The translations under genes were made by a program, and so were the position numbers. Of a DNA stretch of 64,000 nt, positions 35,170 through 42,905 are shown one piece after another. The stretch is from CAZFOB01 sp964520325 (GTDB lineage: Bacteria > Actinomycetota > JAICYB01). The stretch is taken from positions 1 to 64,000 of the forward strand of contig CAZFOB010000012.1 in the NCBI GenBank assembly GCA_964520325.1, written 5' to 3'. The notes under the pieces were generated by a model. It was not told the DNA's origin and made no database searches. It saw nothing but the letters and a program-made list of their open reading frames with translations. Within the stretch, counting starts at the first letter, position 1. Each line of letters begins with the position of its first letter.

Positions 35170-36060
35170 TCACGACCTCGGCGATCTGAAACCGCTCGAC
35201 GTGATCGCTGCGAGTACGGCGACCGCTGCTCCGGCCTCGCCGTCGGTGTTCGGATGTGCCGGGTAGGACGGAGGCACGATGACGGCGCCGTTCACCCACG
35301 CGGTACCCGGGAGCTCGCACATGCTGTGGCCGATGCTCGCCTTGTACCAGTCGACGTAGGTCGCGCCGTTGCGCTTCGCTTGGGTTTTCAGCATCGTATT
35401 GAGCTCCTTGTTCTTCAGTCGGAGCCACGGGACGTCCTCTGGGAGCACCGGAACGTAGGGGTAGCAGCCAGGACCTTCATCGGGGAGCAGCGACGGGTAG
35501 CCGACGAAGAAGACCCGTGCACGCGGAGCCCGTGTGCGGATCTGGCTAAGCACCTTGGCGACCCTCGGCGCCGCTTGCTTGATCCTCTCGGAGATCTGGT
35601 CGCGCCCACCTTGGGTGTAGAAGGCTTTGCACGATGAGCCGATCGGTGGAAGCGGCTGAACACACTTCTGTGCTGCGTCGCCGAACCCGACGTCGTTGCC
35701 ACCGATACCGATCGTCACGAGCGCGGTGTCCGGTGAAAGAGCATCGAACTGCGGCGGGTTGGTCCCACCGAAGGGAAGGTCGGCCTGCTCTTGCGTCATG
35801 TGTTTGGTCTGTGCAGACGCACAGCTTACGTCTCGAAAGACGGGCGACTTCAGTGCAGCAGCGACGAGGTGCGGGTAGTTGTGGTCGCTCCGTCCGCAGT
35901 CGTACGGATCGCCGACCGGATTGGGAACGAGCGGTGCCGCCGTGTAGGAATCACCAAGCGCGACGTACGCGTTCGGGGCCTTGGTCTTCGCTTCGGCCGT
36001 AACGCTGCCGAGCATGAGCAGCAGGAACGCAGTTGCAGCACCGATAACGCGCTTGTGGAT
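35170..36060 (-). CDS. Secreted SGNH/GDSL hydrolase with a non-canonical ATC start
   Basis: A roughly 296-residue secreted lipase/esterase. The signal peptide HKRVIGAATAFLLLMLGSVTAEA leads into the mature domain with block I ALGDSYTA (Ser), block III IGIGGNDVGF and block V SYPAHPNTDGE (His/Asp region). Cysteines suggest disulfides. No in-frame ATG, GTG or TTG occurs between the MMPL stop and the signal peptide. The best start is ATC at 36058-36060, 6 nt after GGGGAGA. Readings from farther upstream would add residues that are only the antisense-frame product of the MMPL tail. It follows the MMPL exporter by 65 nt on the same strand. Confidence 0.85.
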   Translation of the reverse strand: MHKRVIGAATAFLLLMLGSVTAEAKTKAPNAYVALGDSYTAAPLVPNPVGDPYDCGRSDHNYPHLVAAALKSPVFRDVSCASAQTKHMTQEQADLPFGGTNPPQFDALSPDTALVTIGIGGNDVGFGDAAQKCVQPLPPIGSSCKAFYTQGGRDQISERIKQAAPRVAKVLSQIRTRAPRARVFFVGYPSLLPDEGPGCYPYVPVLPEDVPWLRLKNKELNTMLKTQAKRNGATYVDWYKASIGHSMCELPGTAWVNGAVIVPPSYPAHPNTDGEAGAAVAVLAAITSSGFRSPRS

Positions 36061-36125
36061 GACCGTTCTCCCCGGGCGACGAAGAAGCGATCGTATCCCG
36101 GTTCGAACGATGCGATGGGTCTGGT

Positions 36126-38441
36126 TCAGGACTCGTCGATCGTCCGGCCGCGCGCCGCACTCTTGGCCTTCGACCTGCCCGGCGAAGCGCTCTTCGCCTT
36201 GGACCGAGCGGGTGGCTTGGCTTTGGCGTTGGATCTGGCCTTCGGCTTCGCTGTGGCCGCCGCCTTGGCCTTCGGCGCGCGCACCGGCGACGGCTCGGAC
36301 TTGGCCGGCTCTGGTGCGACGTCCACCGAGACATGCGGCAGGACGCGGTCCAGCCAGCTGGGTATCCACCAGTTCTTATCGCCGAAGAGCTCCATGAACG
36401 CTGGGACGACGACCATCCGGACGATCGTTGCGTCGAGGAAGATCGCGACGGCGAGGCCGAGCCCGAAGAGCTTGATGACGCGGTCGTCGCCGAGAACGAA
36501 TGAGAGGAACAGCGTGACCATGATCGCTGCCGCGGCGGTGATCACTCCGGCCGTCGCCGCGAGGCCGTCCGCGACGGCGATGTCGTTGCGCTGCGTCCGG
36601 AGATATTCCTCACGGATGCGAGACATCAGGAAGACCTCGTAATCCATCGACAGCCCGAAGAGGATCGCGAACAACATCATCGGCAGGAACGCCTCGATCG
36701 GACCGGTGCGCTGCACGCCGACGACGTCCTTCAGCCAGCCCCATTGGAAGATGGCAACGATGACGCCGTACGCGGCGCCTATGCCGAGCATGTTCACCAG
36801 TGCCGCTTTCAGCGGGATGAGCAACGACCGGAACACGACCATGAGCAGGAGGAACGACAGGACGATCACCGAGCCGATGAAGTACACGATGCGTCCTTGG
36901 AGATAGTCGCTGAAATCGGCGAACAACGCTGTGATGCCGCCGACGTGGATCTGTGGCGCGCCACGCGCTTCTGCGTCCGGGACGACATCGACCCGCAAGC
37001 GTTCGATCAGCTCCTCGGTCGCCTGCGATTGCGGAGAACTCTCCGGGAATACGATCGCAAGAGCTATCGTCCGATCTCGGTTCGGGATGGCCGGACGCAC
37101 CGCCGCGACTCCGTCCACGTTCTGCATCGTGGCGATCGCGCGATTGAATGCCCTGAAGTCGTCCGGCCTTTCGAGCTCGGCGACGAGCAGAAGGGGACCG
37201 TTGAACCCGGGGCCGAAGCCCTTCGCGAGCAGATCGTAGGCCTGACGTGTGCCGGTGTCCGGTGCGTCGTTGCCTTCATCGGTGAACCCGAGACGGATGC
37301 TGAACAAGGGGATCGCGAGCACGAAAAGGATCGCCGTCCCGGCGATGGCCGCGGGGATGGGTCTCCGTTGGATGATCCTGCTCCACCGGTACCACACCGA
37401 TGCACGGTGATCGCTCTCGTCGCGATGAAGTCCGGGGACGCGCAAGCGATCAATGGCATGTCCGGCGAAGCCGAGGATGGCCGGCAGGAGCGTGACCGAC
37501 GCCAGCATCACGACGGCGACCGTCAGCGACGAGCCGATCGCCATGCCCTGCACGAATTTCAACCCGATCATGAACAACCCGAGCAGCGAGATCACTACGG
37601 TGGTGCCGGCGAACAGCACCGCTCGCCCGGACGTATCGAGCGCGATCGCCACGGCGTCGACCGGCTCCGCGCCTCCGTGGAGCGCCTGTCGGTACCGCGT
37701 CACGATGAAGAGCGCGTAGTCGATTCCGACGCCGAGGCCGATCATGAGTGCGAGCTGCGGCGCGAATTCGGGGATGTCGATGAGATGCGCGAGCAGGCCG
37801 ATGAGCGAAACGCCGATCCCGAGGCCGAAGAGCGCGGTGATCAGCGGGAGGCCCATCGCGATCACCGAGCCGAACGTCAGCAGCAGGATTACGATCGCCG
37901 CGAGGACGCCGATGCCTTCCTGCCCGCCCGGCCCCTGTTGCTGTGCGAATTGTGCGACCGGGCCGCCGAAGAACACGCGCAGCCCATCGCGCGAGTGTTG
38001 CTCGATCCTCGACTTCAGCGCGAGGACCTCTTCGCGGTCGACATCCGGCCCTCGGCCCTCGAGCGTGATGCCGGCGAATGCGATCTTTCCGTCCGCAGAG
38101 ATGCCCCCGCCCCCGAGTTGATACGGCGAGGCGGCACCAGTCACGCCGGGTGCCGTGCGGATGTCTTTCAGCAGTGCTCCCACGCGCGCGCGCACCGCGG
38201 GGTCGGAGAACCCGACGTCCGACTCCATCACGACCCGGGCGCCGTCCGCGGCGAAACCACCGAAACCGTTTCGTAGGAGGTCGAACGTCTTCTGCGCTTC
38301 GGAGTTCGGGAGCTCGAAGTTGTCGGCGGTCTCCCCGGCGAAGCGATTGCCGGCTATGCCGAGCCCGACCAGCGCGACGGCCCATAGCGCGAGGACGGCG
38401 CGGCGGTGCTTGTAGCACCAGCGAGCGAGACGATTGAGCAT
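36126..38441 (-). CDS. MMPL/RND family membrane exporter with basic tail
   Basis: A 771-residue integral membrane protein of the MmpL type. After a first transmembrane helix (VLALWAVALVGLGIAGNRF) and an extracytoplasmic loop, two MMPL domains of about six helices each follow, including IGLGVGIDYALFIVTRYRQAL and FGLSMDYEVFLMSRIREEYL, which carry the proton-relay-type Asp/Tyr motifs. The last 65 residues are an Ala/Lys/Pro/Arg-rich tail with repeated KAK/RSKAKS units. Such proteins export lipids or siderophores; the substrate is unknown. It is followed by the SGNH hydrolase, and the two may process an envelope lipid. Confidence 0.93.
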   Translation of the reverse strand: MLNRLARWCYKHRRAVLALWAVALVGLGIAGNRFAGETADNFELPNSEAQKTFDLLRNGFGGFAADGARVVMESDVGFSDPAVRARVGALLKDIRTAPGVTGAASPYQLGGGGISADGKIAFAGITLEGRGPDVDREEVLALKSRIEQHSRDGLRVFFGGPVAQFAQQQGPGGQEGIGVLAAIVILLLTFGSVIAMGLPLITALFGLGIGVSLIGLLAHLIDIPEFAPQLALMIGLGVGIDYALFIVTRYRQALHGGAEPVDAVAIALDTSGRAVLFAGTTVVISLLGLFMIGLKFVQGMAIGSSLTVAVVMLASVTLLPAILGFAGHAIDRLRVPGLHRDESDHRASVWYRWSRIIQRRPIPAAIAGTAILFVLAIPLFSIRLGFTDEGNDAPDTGTRQAYDLLAKGFGPGFNGPLLLVAELERPDDFRAFNRAIATMQNVDGVAAVRPAIPNRDRTIALAIVFPESSPQSQATEELIERLRVDVVPDAEARGAPQIHVGGITALFADFSDYLQGRIVYFIGSVIVLSFLLLMVVFRSLLIPLKAALVNMLGIGAAYGVIVAIFQWGWLKDVVGVQRTGPIEAFLPMMLFAILFGLSMDYEVFLMSRIREEYLRTQRNDIAVADGLAATAGVITAAAAIMVTLFLSFVLGDDRVIKLFGLGLAVAIFLDATIVRMVVVPAFMELFGDKNWWIPSWLDRVLPHVSVDVAPEPAKSEPSPVRAPKAKAAATAKPKARSNAKAKPPARSKAKSASPGRSKAKSAARGRTIDES

Positions 38442-38488
38442 GCCCTGTACCTGTGGTTGGGGGACGACGACCCGAGAAGACTAGCGGC

Positions 38489-39595
38489 TCACGCGGCGAT
38501 TAGACGCGCGACGATCTCGCGGTGGTACGTGGTGTCGCCGAACAGGAGTTCGTTGACCTTGGCTCGTTTGAAGTACAGGTGCATGTCGTGCTCCCAGGTG
38601 AACCCGATGCCACCGTGTACCTGGATCCCGTTGGCCGCAACCCTCGTGAAGGCTTCGCCGCACCACGCTTTTGCGACGCTGGCTGCGAGCGGCAGCTCGG
38701 CGTCGTCCTCAGAGCTCGCCCACGCCGCGTAATACATCGCCGACCGACCCATCTCGACGTCGACCAGCATGTCGGCACAGCGGTGCTTGACGGCCTGGAA
38801 CGATCCGATCGGGCGTCCGAACTGCATGCGCACCTTCGCGTACTCAACGGACATGTCGAGCACCTTCTGCGACCCGCCGACGCACTCGGCTGCAACGAGC
38901 GCCGTTGCTTTCTGGAGTGCGCGCTCGAGTGCCGGCCACTCGTCGCCGCCGGAACCGAGGGGCTCTGCCTTCACGTTGTCGAAAGAGACCGAACACCAGC
39001 GACGCGTCATGTCCATCGTGCTGAGCTGCTTGATCGACACGCCGGGCGCGTCGGAGGCAACCACGAACAGCCCGACACCCGCAGACGTGCGAGCAGCAAC
39101 GATCAGCGTGTCGGCAACATGGGCGTCCGGCACGAATGTCTTCGTCCCGTTGAGCACGCCGTCGTTGCCCGGCATCTGGATGCCGTCGACGTCGACGCGT
39201 CCCGACTCCTCTGTGTAGGCGACGGTCGCGGTTCGCGAACCGTCGGCGATGCCGGGCAGTAACGCCGTCTTCTGCGCGTCGGTCCCCGCGTCGAGGATCA
39301 CCGGCGCGGCGAGGCAGACCGTCGCGAAGAACGCACCGGGTACGACGGCGCGTCCCATCTCCTCGACGAGCACGGCGAGGTCGACGTAATCATTTCCTTG
39401 GCCCTGGCCCCCGAACTCCTCGGGGATCGCGATCGCCATCCACCCGAGGCCGGCCATCTTCTTGTAGAAGGCGGCGTCGTGCGCGGTCTCTGAGTCCATC
39501 TGCGCGCGGACGAACGTCGATGGACATTCCTTCTCGAGGAAATCGCGCGCGTAGCGCTGAAGCGTCTCTTGGTCGTCGTTCAGTCCGAAATCCAC
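38489..39595 (-). CDS. Acyl-CoA dehydrogenase
   Basis: A 368-residue acyl-CoA dehydrogenase from GTG 39595. It has an N-terminal LNDDQETLQRYARDFLEKECPS, a mid-region VAYTEESGRVDVDG and a C-terminal IQVHGGIGFTWEHDMHLYFKRAKVNELLFGDT, which is typical of the shorter FadE group that often acts as one half of a heteromeric dehydrogenase. No partner subunit is adjacent. Its GTG overlaps the stop of the Lnt-like gene by one base (TAGTG). Confidence 0.93.
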   Translation of the reverse strand: MDFGLNDDQETLQRYARDFLEKECPSTFVRAQMDSETAHDAAFYKKMAGLGWMAIAIPEEFGGQGQGNDYVDLAVLVEEMGRAVVPGAFFATVCLAAPVILDAGTDAQKTALLPGIADGSRTATVAYTEESGRVDVDGIQMPGNDGVLNGTKTFVPDAHVADTLIVAARTSAGVGLFVVASDAPGVSIKQLSTMDMTRRWCSVSFDNVKAEPLGSGGDEWPALERALQKATALVAAECVGGSQKVLDMSVEYAKVRMQFGRPIGSFQAVKHRCADMLVDVEMGRSAMYYAAWASSEDDAELPLAASVAKAWCGEAFTRVAANGIQVHGGIGFTWEHDMHLYFKRAKVNELLFGDTTYHREIVARLIAA

Positions 39596-41301
39596 TAGGC
39601 CTCCTCTGCGGGGGAGGGCCCCGCACCCCCGGTTGCGGGGGAGGGCCCCGCACCCCCGGTCATCCCGATCCTCAGGTCCTCGGCCCCCTCGAGGGAACCG
39701 GTGAGCCGATCTTTGCGCCGCAGCCACGCCGACATCACGACGAACATCGCAACGAGGCCAAGGTTGATGAAGCCGAACCACTCGCCCCACTGTGCATAGA
39801 ACGTCCTCTGTGCACCAAGTGGACGATAGGGAAGATCGGCGACGAGCGTCGCCCGGCCTCCGCCGCGCGTGACTTTGTAGTCGACGATCCGTCCCCACGG
39901 ATCGACGATGATCGAGTCGTGCAGTGAATCGGCCTTGAGCAGGCCGAGCCGCGTCTCGATGGCACGGAACACCATGTGCGTCGAGTGCTTCTCCTCGATC
40001 CCCGGCGGATCCGACGAAGACACCGCGAGCACGTTCGCGCCGCGCCGGACTGTGGAGCGTGCGGCGTTGGTGAAGTCGAGGTCGAAGCAGATGATCGTGC
40101 CGAACTTGCCGAAGGGGGCCGCGTAGGTGGCGTACAGACCCTTGCGGTCGTTGTTCCCGGCGTCGCCCGCGAAATCGCCGACATGGCTCTTGCCGTAGGT
40201 GCCGAGGAACTTCCCATCGGGATCGAACGCGGCGACCTCGTTGTAGCGGCCTCCGATGTCGGGACGCGGGATGCCCCAGCCGACGGTCAAGTAGATGTCG
40301 AGTTCGTCCGCAAGGTCCGACAGAACCTTGCCTTCATCTCCGCGAGCGTCGCCCTTGAAGCCCGACTCGTGCCATGTAACGAGCTCGGCCCCTTGCCTTT
40401 TGGCCTCACGTGTTTGCTCGATCTGACGGCGAAGCACTTCCTCCTGCGGGGTGCGCTCGTAGGTGCCGTCGGCGAAGAGCTTGGCGATCCCCGGCTGGAT
40501 CGCGGCGACGCGAACCGTCGAATCAGAAGTCCCGCTCATCATCGCCATGCTGGCGGCGATCCACACCACGATCGCTGCGCCGACCAGGCCGACGTTAGAT
40601 CGTGTCGACTTCCACACGATCGGGGCGCGTTCGTCGACGGGACCTCGAAGCCGATCGAGCCACGTCAGGACGACCTTCGCCAGCGTCCAGTTGATGACGA
40701 GGATCATGAACGTCACACCGTGGATGCCGAAGATGCTCGCCGGCTGGATGAGTGATGGACGGTCGTACAGTGCGTACGAAACGCTTCCCCAGGTGCCGCC
40801 GAGCATGTCGGCGCCGAATCCGCGCAACGCGTCGACGGCAACCCACGCGGCCGGGGTGGCGAGGACGAACCAGCGGTAGTTGGTTCTGATGTGGAAGCGG
40901 CGGCTCCCGCGCGCGAGCGCGAGCACGATGAGTCCAACCCAGATCCCGAAGATCTGCATGTACCAGTCGAGACCGCCGCCGCGCGCGGCTGCGGCGAGTC
41001 CGGGGCCGAGGTAGCCCTGGAACATCATCCCGATCGCGATGGCGAGCGGCAGTGCTTGGAAACGCGCCGGCATCACGCGATGCTGCGCGACGATCGCGGG
41101 GACGAAAGCGACGAAGATGAGCGGCCAGATGTGGTAGTCCTCGAGCGAAAGAGTCGCAAGTACACCCGACAGCGCGCCGAGCATGATCGCGTGTCCGCCG
41201 CGCGAGCCGGCGAGCCAGTGGAGCATGCCGCCTGCCTTCGGAGCGTCCGCTTCGACGGGTCGCTCGAGAACGCCGACAGCCCCCTCGTGCATCGCGCTCA
41301 T
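39595..41301 (-). CDS. lnt: Apolipoprotein N-acyltransferase-like protein (Lnt family)
   Basis: A 568-residue protein that would acylate the N-terminus of lipoproteins at the membrane. It has N-terminal transmembrane helices, then a nitrilase-like catalytic domain with the triad Glu312 in WHESG, Lys371 in YGKSH and Cys405 in ICFDLDF, and a final helix (GFINLGLVAMFVVMSAWL). Typical Lnt architecture, although substrate specificity is assumed. ATG 41301 lies 5 nt after the upstream receptor gene's stop. The C-terminal tail contains a duplicated GGAGPSPA motif from a 27-bp DNA repeat. Confidence 0.85.
   Translation of the reverse strand: MSAMHEGAVGVLERPVEADAPKAGGMLHWLAGSRGGHAIMLGALSGVLATLSLEDYHIWPLIFVAFVPAIVAQHRVMPARFQALPLAIAIGMMFQGYLGPGLAAAARGGGLDWYMQIFGIWVGLIVLALARGSRRFHIRTNYRWFVLATPAAWVAVDALRGFGADMLGGTWGSVSYALYDRPSLIQPASIFGIHGVTFMILVINWTLAKVVLTWLDRLRGPVDERAPIVWKSTRSNVGLVGAAIVVWIAASMAMMSGTSDSTVRVAAIQPGIAKLFADGTYERTPQEEVLRRQIEQTREAKRQGAELVTWHESGFKGDARGDEGKVLSDLADELDIYLTVGWGIPRPDIGGRYNEVAAFDPDGKFLGTYGKSHVGDFAGDAGNNDRKGLYATYAAPFGKFGTIICFDLDFTNAARSTVRRGANVLAVSSSDPPGIEEKHSTHMVFRAIETRLGLLKADSLHDSIIVDPWGRIVDYKVTRGGGRATLVADLPYRPLGAQRTFYAQWGEWFGFINLGLVAMFVVMSAWLRRKDRLTGSLEGAEDLRIGMTGGAGPSPATGGAGPSPAEEA
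39608..39661. repeat. Two perfect 27-bp tandem repeats inside the lnt-like gene
   Basis: A GC-rich 27-bp unit (starting TGCGGGGGAGGG and ending CACCCCCGGT) occurs twice in a row and encodes the repeated tail motif GGAGPSPA. Because it is a multiple of three it keeps the reading frame; the copy number may vary. Confidence 0.85.
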
Positions 41302-41306
41302 GTCTT

Positions 41307-42815
41307 TCACCTTCGGGCCGCCTTGGGTCCGCTCGTGAACTTGAAGCACCCGTATCTCTGCCCGTCTTGCTCCGCGCAGAAGTCCTTCCATCCGAAATAG
41401 CGCACGGCGGCCGCCCCGTCGTAATAGTGACTGCCGTCCATGAGGCTCGACACCGTCATGTTCGACTGGTAAGCGGTGCCGAGCTTCTTCACCGCCGTCG
41501 CCAACCCGGCCGGCGAAAGCGCAGTGGCACGGTCGAGCGAGAACTTGAGGAAGAGCATCGCGTCGCACATCGTCCCGTCGTGGAACCCGGGGTTGCCCTT
41601 GAGGATGTCGTGGCACACCTTCTCGCGCGCAGCGCGTTGCTTGTCGTCGTTCTGCAGCGGGACGTCGATCGGTGGCATCCAGCTCACACCGCGTGCGTTC
41701 TCGAGCTGGGTCTGCGGTGCCAGTCCTGTGAGCGTCAGCGGTATGTCCGCGGTGGACAGGCCGTACTGCGGATACCACTTCTGTGCGTCGGCCTCAGGCA
41801 TCCAGAAGAAGGGGAGGATGCCGGCGTTCTGCAGGAAGATCACGTGCGTGACGCCCTTGGTGCGCATCTGGACGATCGCGTTGCTGATCTCGGCGTTCAG
41901 GTTGCCGAAACCGGCGATCGACGGAGGCGTTGTCATCACGGCTTCGTGCGTGAGCGTGACGCCGGCCCGAGCCAGCGCAGGCTTGAACGTGCTCGTCATG
42001 AGACGGTCGAACGGCTGACCGTCGAACCGCGCGAGCCCGACCTTCGCCCCCTTGAAGAAGCCGATGTTCTTGAGGCCGTTGATCCAATGGCCGATCCAAC
42101 GGTTCGGACTCATGCGAGGCGGCGTGAAGAGCATGTCGGGACGCTTGTCGTAGTACTGGTCGTCCCACAGCCAGCTGTTGCGTTCGATCAGCGGTGTGCC
42201 CTTCTTGCTGGTGCACGCCCAGAGCGCGTCAGAGCCGCCGGTGGCGGACGTGATCGCCGCGACGACCTTGTTGTCCTCGGTGAATGTGCTACATGCGGCC
42301 TCGGCTTGCGACGCCCAGGTTCCGGTGAGCACTTCGGTGGTGTGGAAGATCGGTTTGACCTTGCGTCCGGCGATGCCACCGTGTTTGTTGACCCAGTCGA
42401 TCATCGTGTTGGCGATCTCGGTCTCGTCCGGTGCGACCGCCCCAGCGCCGACCGCTTGGAAACCAGCCTCGGTATCGACCACGAGCTGGAAGCCGACGTT
42501 GATCTCGTTCTCGGTGAAGCCTTTGCCGCTTCCGTGGATCTTTGCCAGACCGGCGGTCGTCTTGCCCCCGGCGCCGGGCGCGCTCGACTTCACCGCCGGG
42601 GCCGGTGCCGTGACGACCTCGCCTCCGCCGGAGTCGCCTTCCGCGTCTGCGTCCGCGGCCGCCTCTTTTTCGTCGGAGTCGGTTGAAGAACCGGAGGCTT
42701 CAGTCGTCGCGTCGTCGTCGGAGACGGCGTCCGCACCCTCCTTGGCGGTGTTGCCGCACGCTGCGGCCAGCAGGATGACGCAGAGCAACACGGCGAGATA
42801 GCGAGTCCTGCCCAT
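41307..42815 (-). CDS. Branched-chain-amino-acid-type ABC substrate-binding lipoprotein
   Basis: A 502-residue exported lipoprotein. The signal peptide ends in the lipobox LLAAAC (Cys20). A long acidic Ser/Asp/Glu/Ala-rich linker follows to about residue 70, then a type I periplasmic-binding fold with INVGFQLVVDTEAGF, GGIAGRKVKPIF and AAITSATGGSDALWACTSKK. It is the receptor of a Liv-type importer; the ligand may be an amide, amino acid or aromatic compound. GGAAGGA lies upstream of the ATG at 42815. It is divergent from the fused permease/ATPase gene and upstream of the lnt-like gene on its own strand. Confidence 0.93.
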   Translation of the reverse strand: MGRTRYLAVLLCVILLAAACGNTAKEGADAVSDDDATTEASGSSTDSDEKEAAADADAEGDSGGGEVVTAPAPAVKSSAPGAGGKTTAGLAKIHGSGKGFTENEINVGFQLVVDTEAGFQAVGAGAVAPDETEIANTMIDWVNKHGGIAGRKVKPIFHTTEVLTGTWASQAEAACSTFTEDNKVVAAITSATGGSDALWACTSKKGTPLIERNSWLWDDQYYDKRPDMLFTPPRMSPNRWIGHWINGLKNIGFFKGAKVGLARFDGQPFDRLMTSTFKPALARAGVTLTHEAVMTTPPSIAGFGNLNAEISNAIVQMRTKGVTHVIFLQNAGILPFFWMPEADAQKWYPQYGLSTADIPLTLTGLAPQTQLENARGVSWMPPIDVPLQNDDKQRAAREKVCHDILKGNPGFHDGTMCDAMLFLKFSLDRATALSPAGLATAVKKLGTAYQSNMTVSSLMDGSHYYDGAAAVRYFGWKDFCAEQDGQRYGCFKFTSGPKAARR

Positions 42816-42836
42816 ACGTCCTTCCCGAAAGTCTCC

Positions 42837-42890
42837 TTGACCAGGCCCGGCGGGCGACCTTACGTTAGCCGCTGTAAACATTCGTGTAAA
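42837..42890. promoter_or_regulatory. Overlapping divergent promoters of the Liv-type locus
   Basis: Plus strand: TTGACC (42837-42842), 18-nt spacer, TACGTT (42861-42866) directed at the fused permease gene. Minus strand: TTTACA (42890-42885), 17-nt spacer, TAACGT (42867-42862) directed at the receptor gene. The two -10 elements overlap, so the promoters would compete or be jointly regulated. TTTACA also occurs twice 12 bp apart on the minus strand, a possible regulator site. Confidence 0.4.
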
Positions 42891-42905
42891 GGCGGAGGCG
42901 GGGAG

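Noticed and set aside
36126..36369. Extending the SGNH hydrolase to the ATG at 36369
   Set aside because: The extra residues are the off-frame translation of the MMPL repeat tail and would place about 100 Arg/Gly/Gln-rich residues before the signal peptide.
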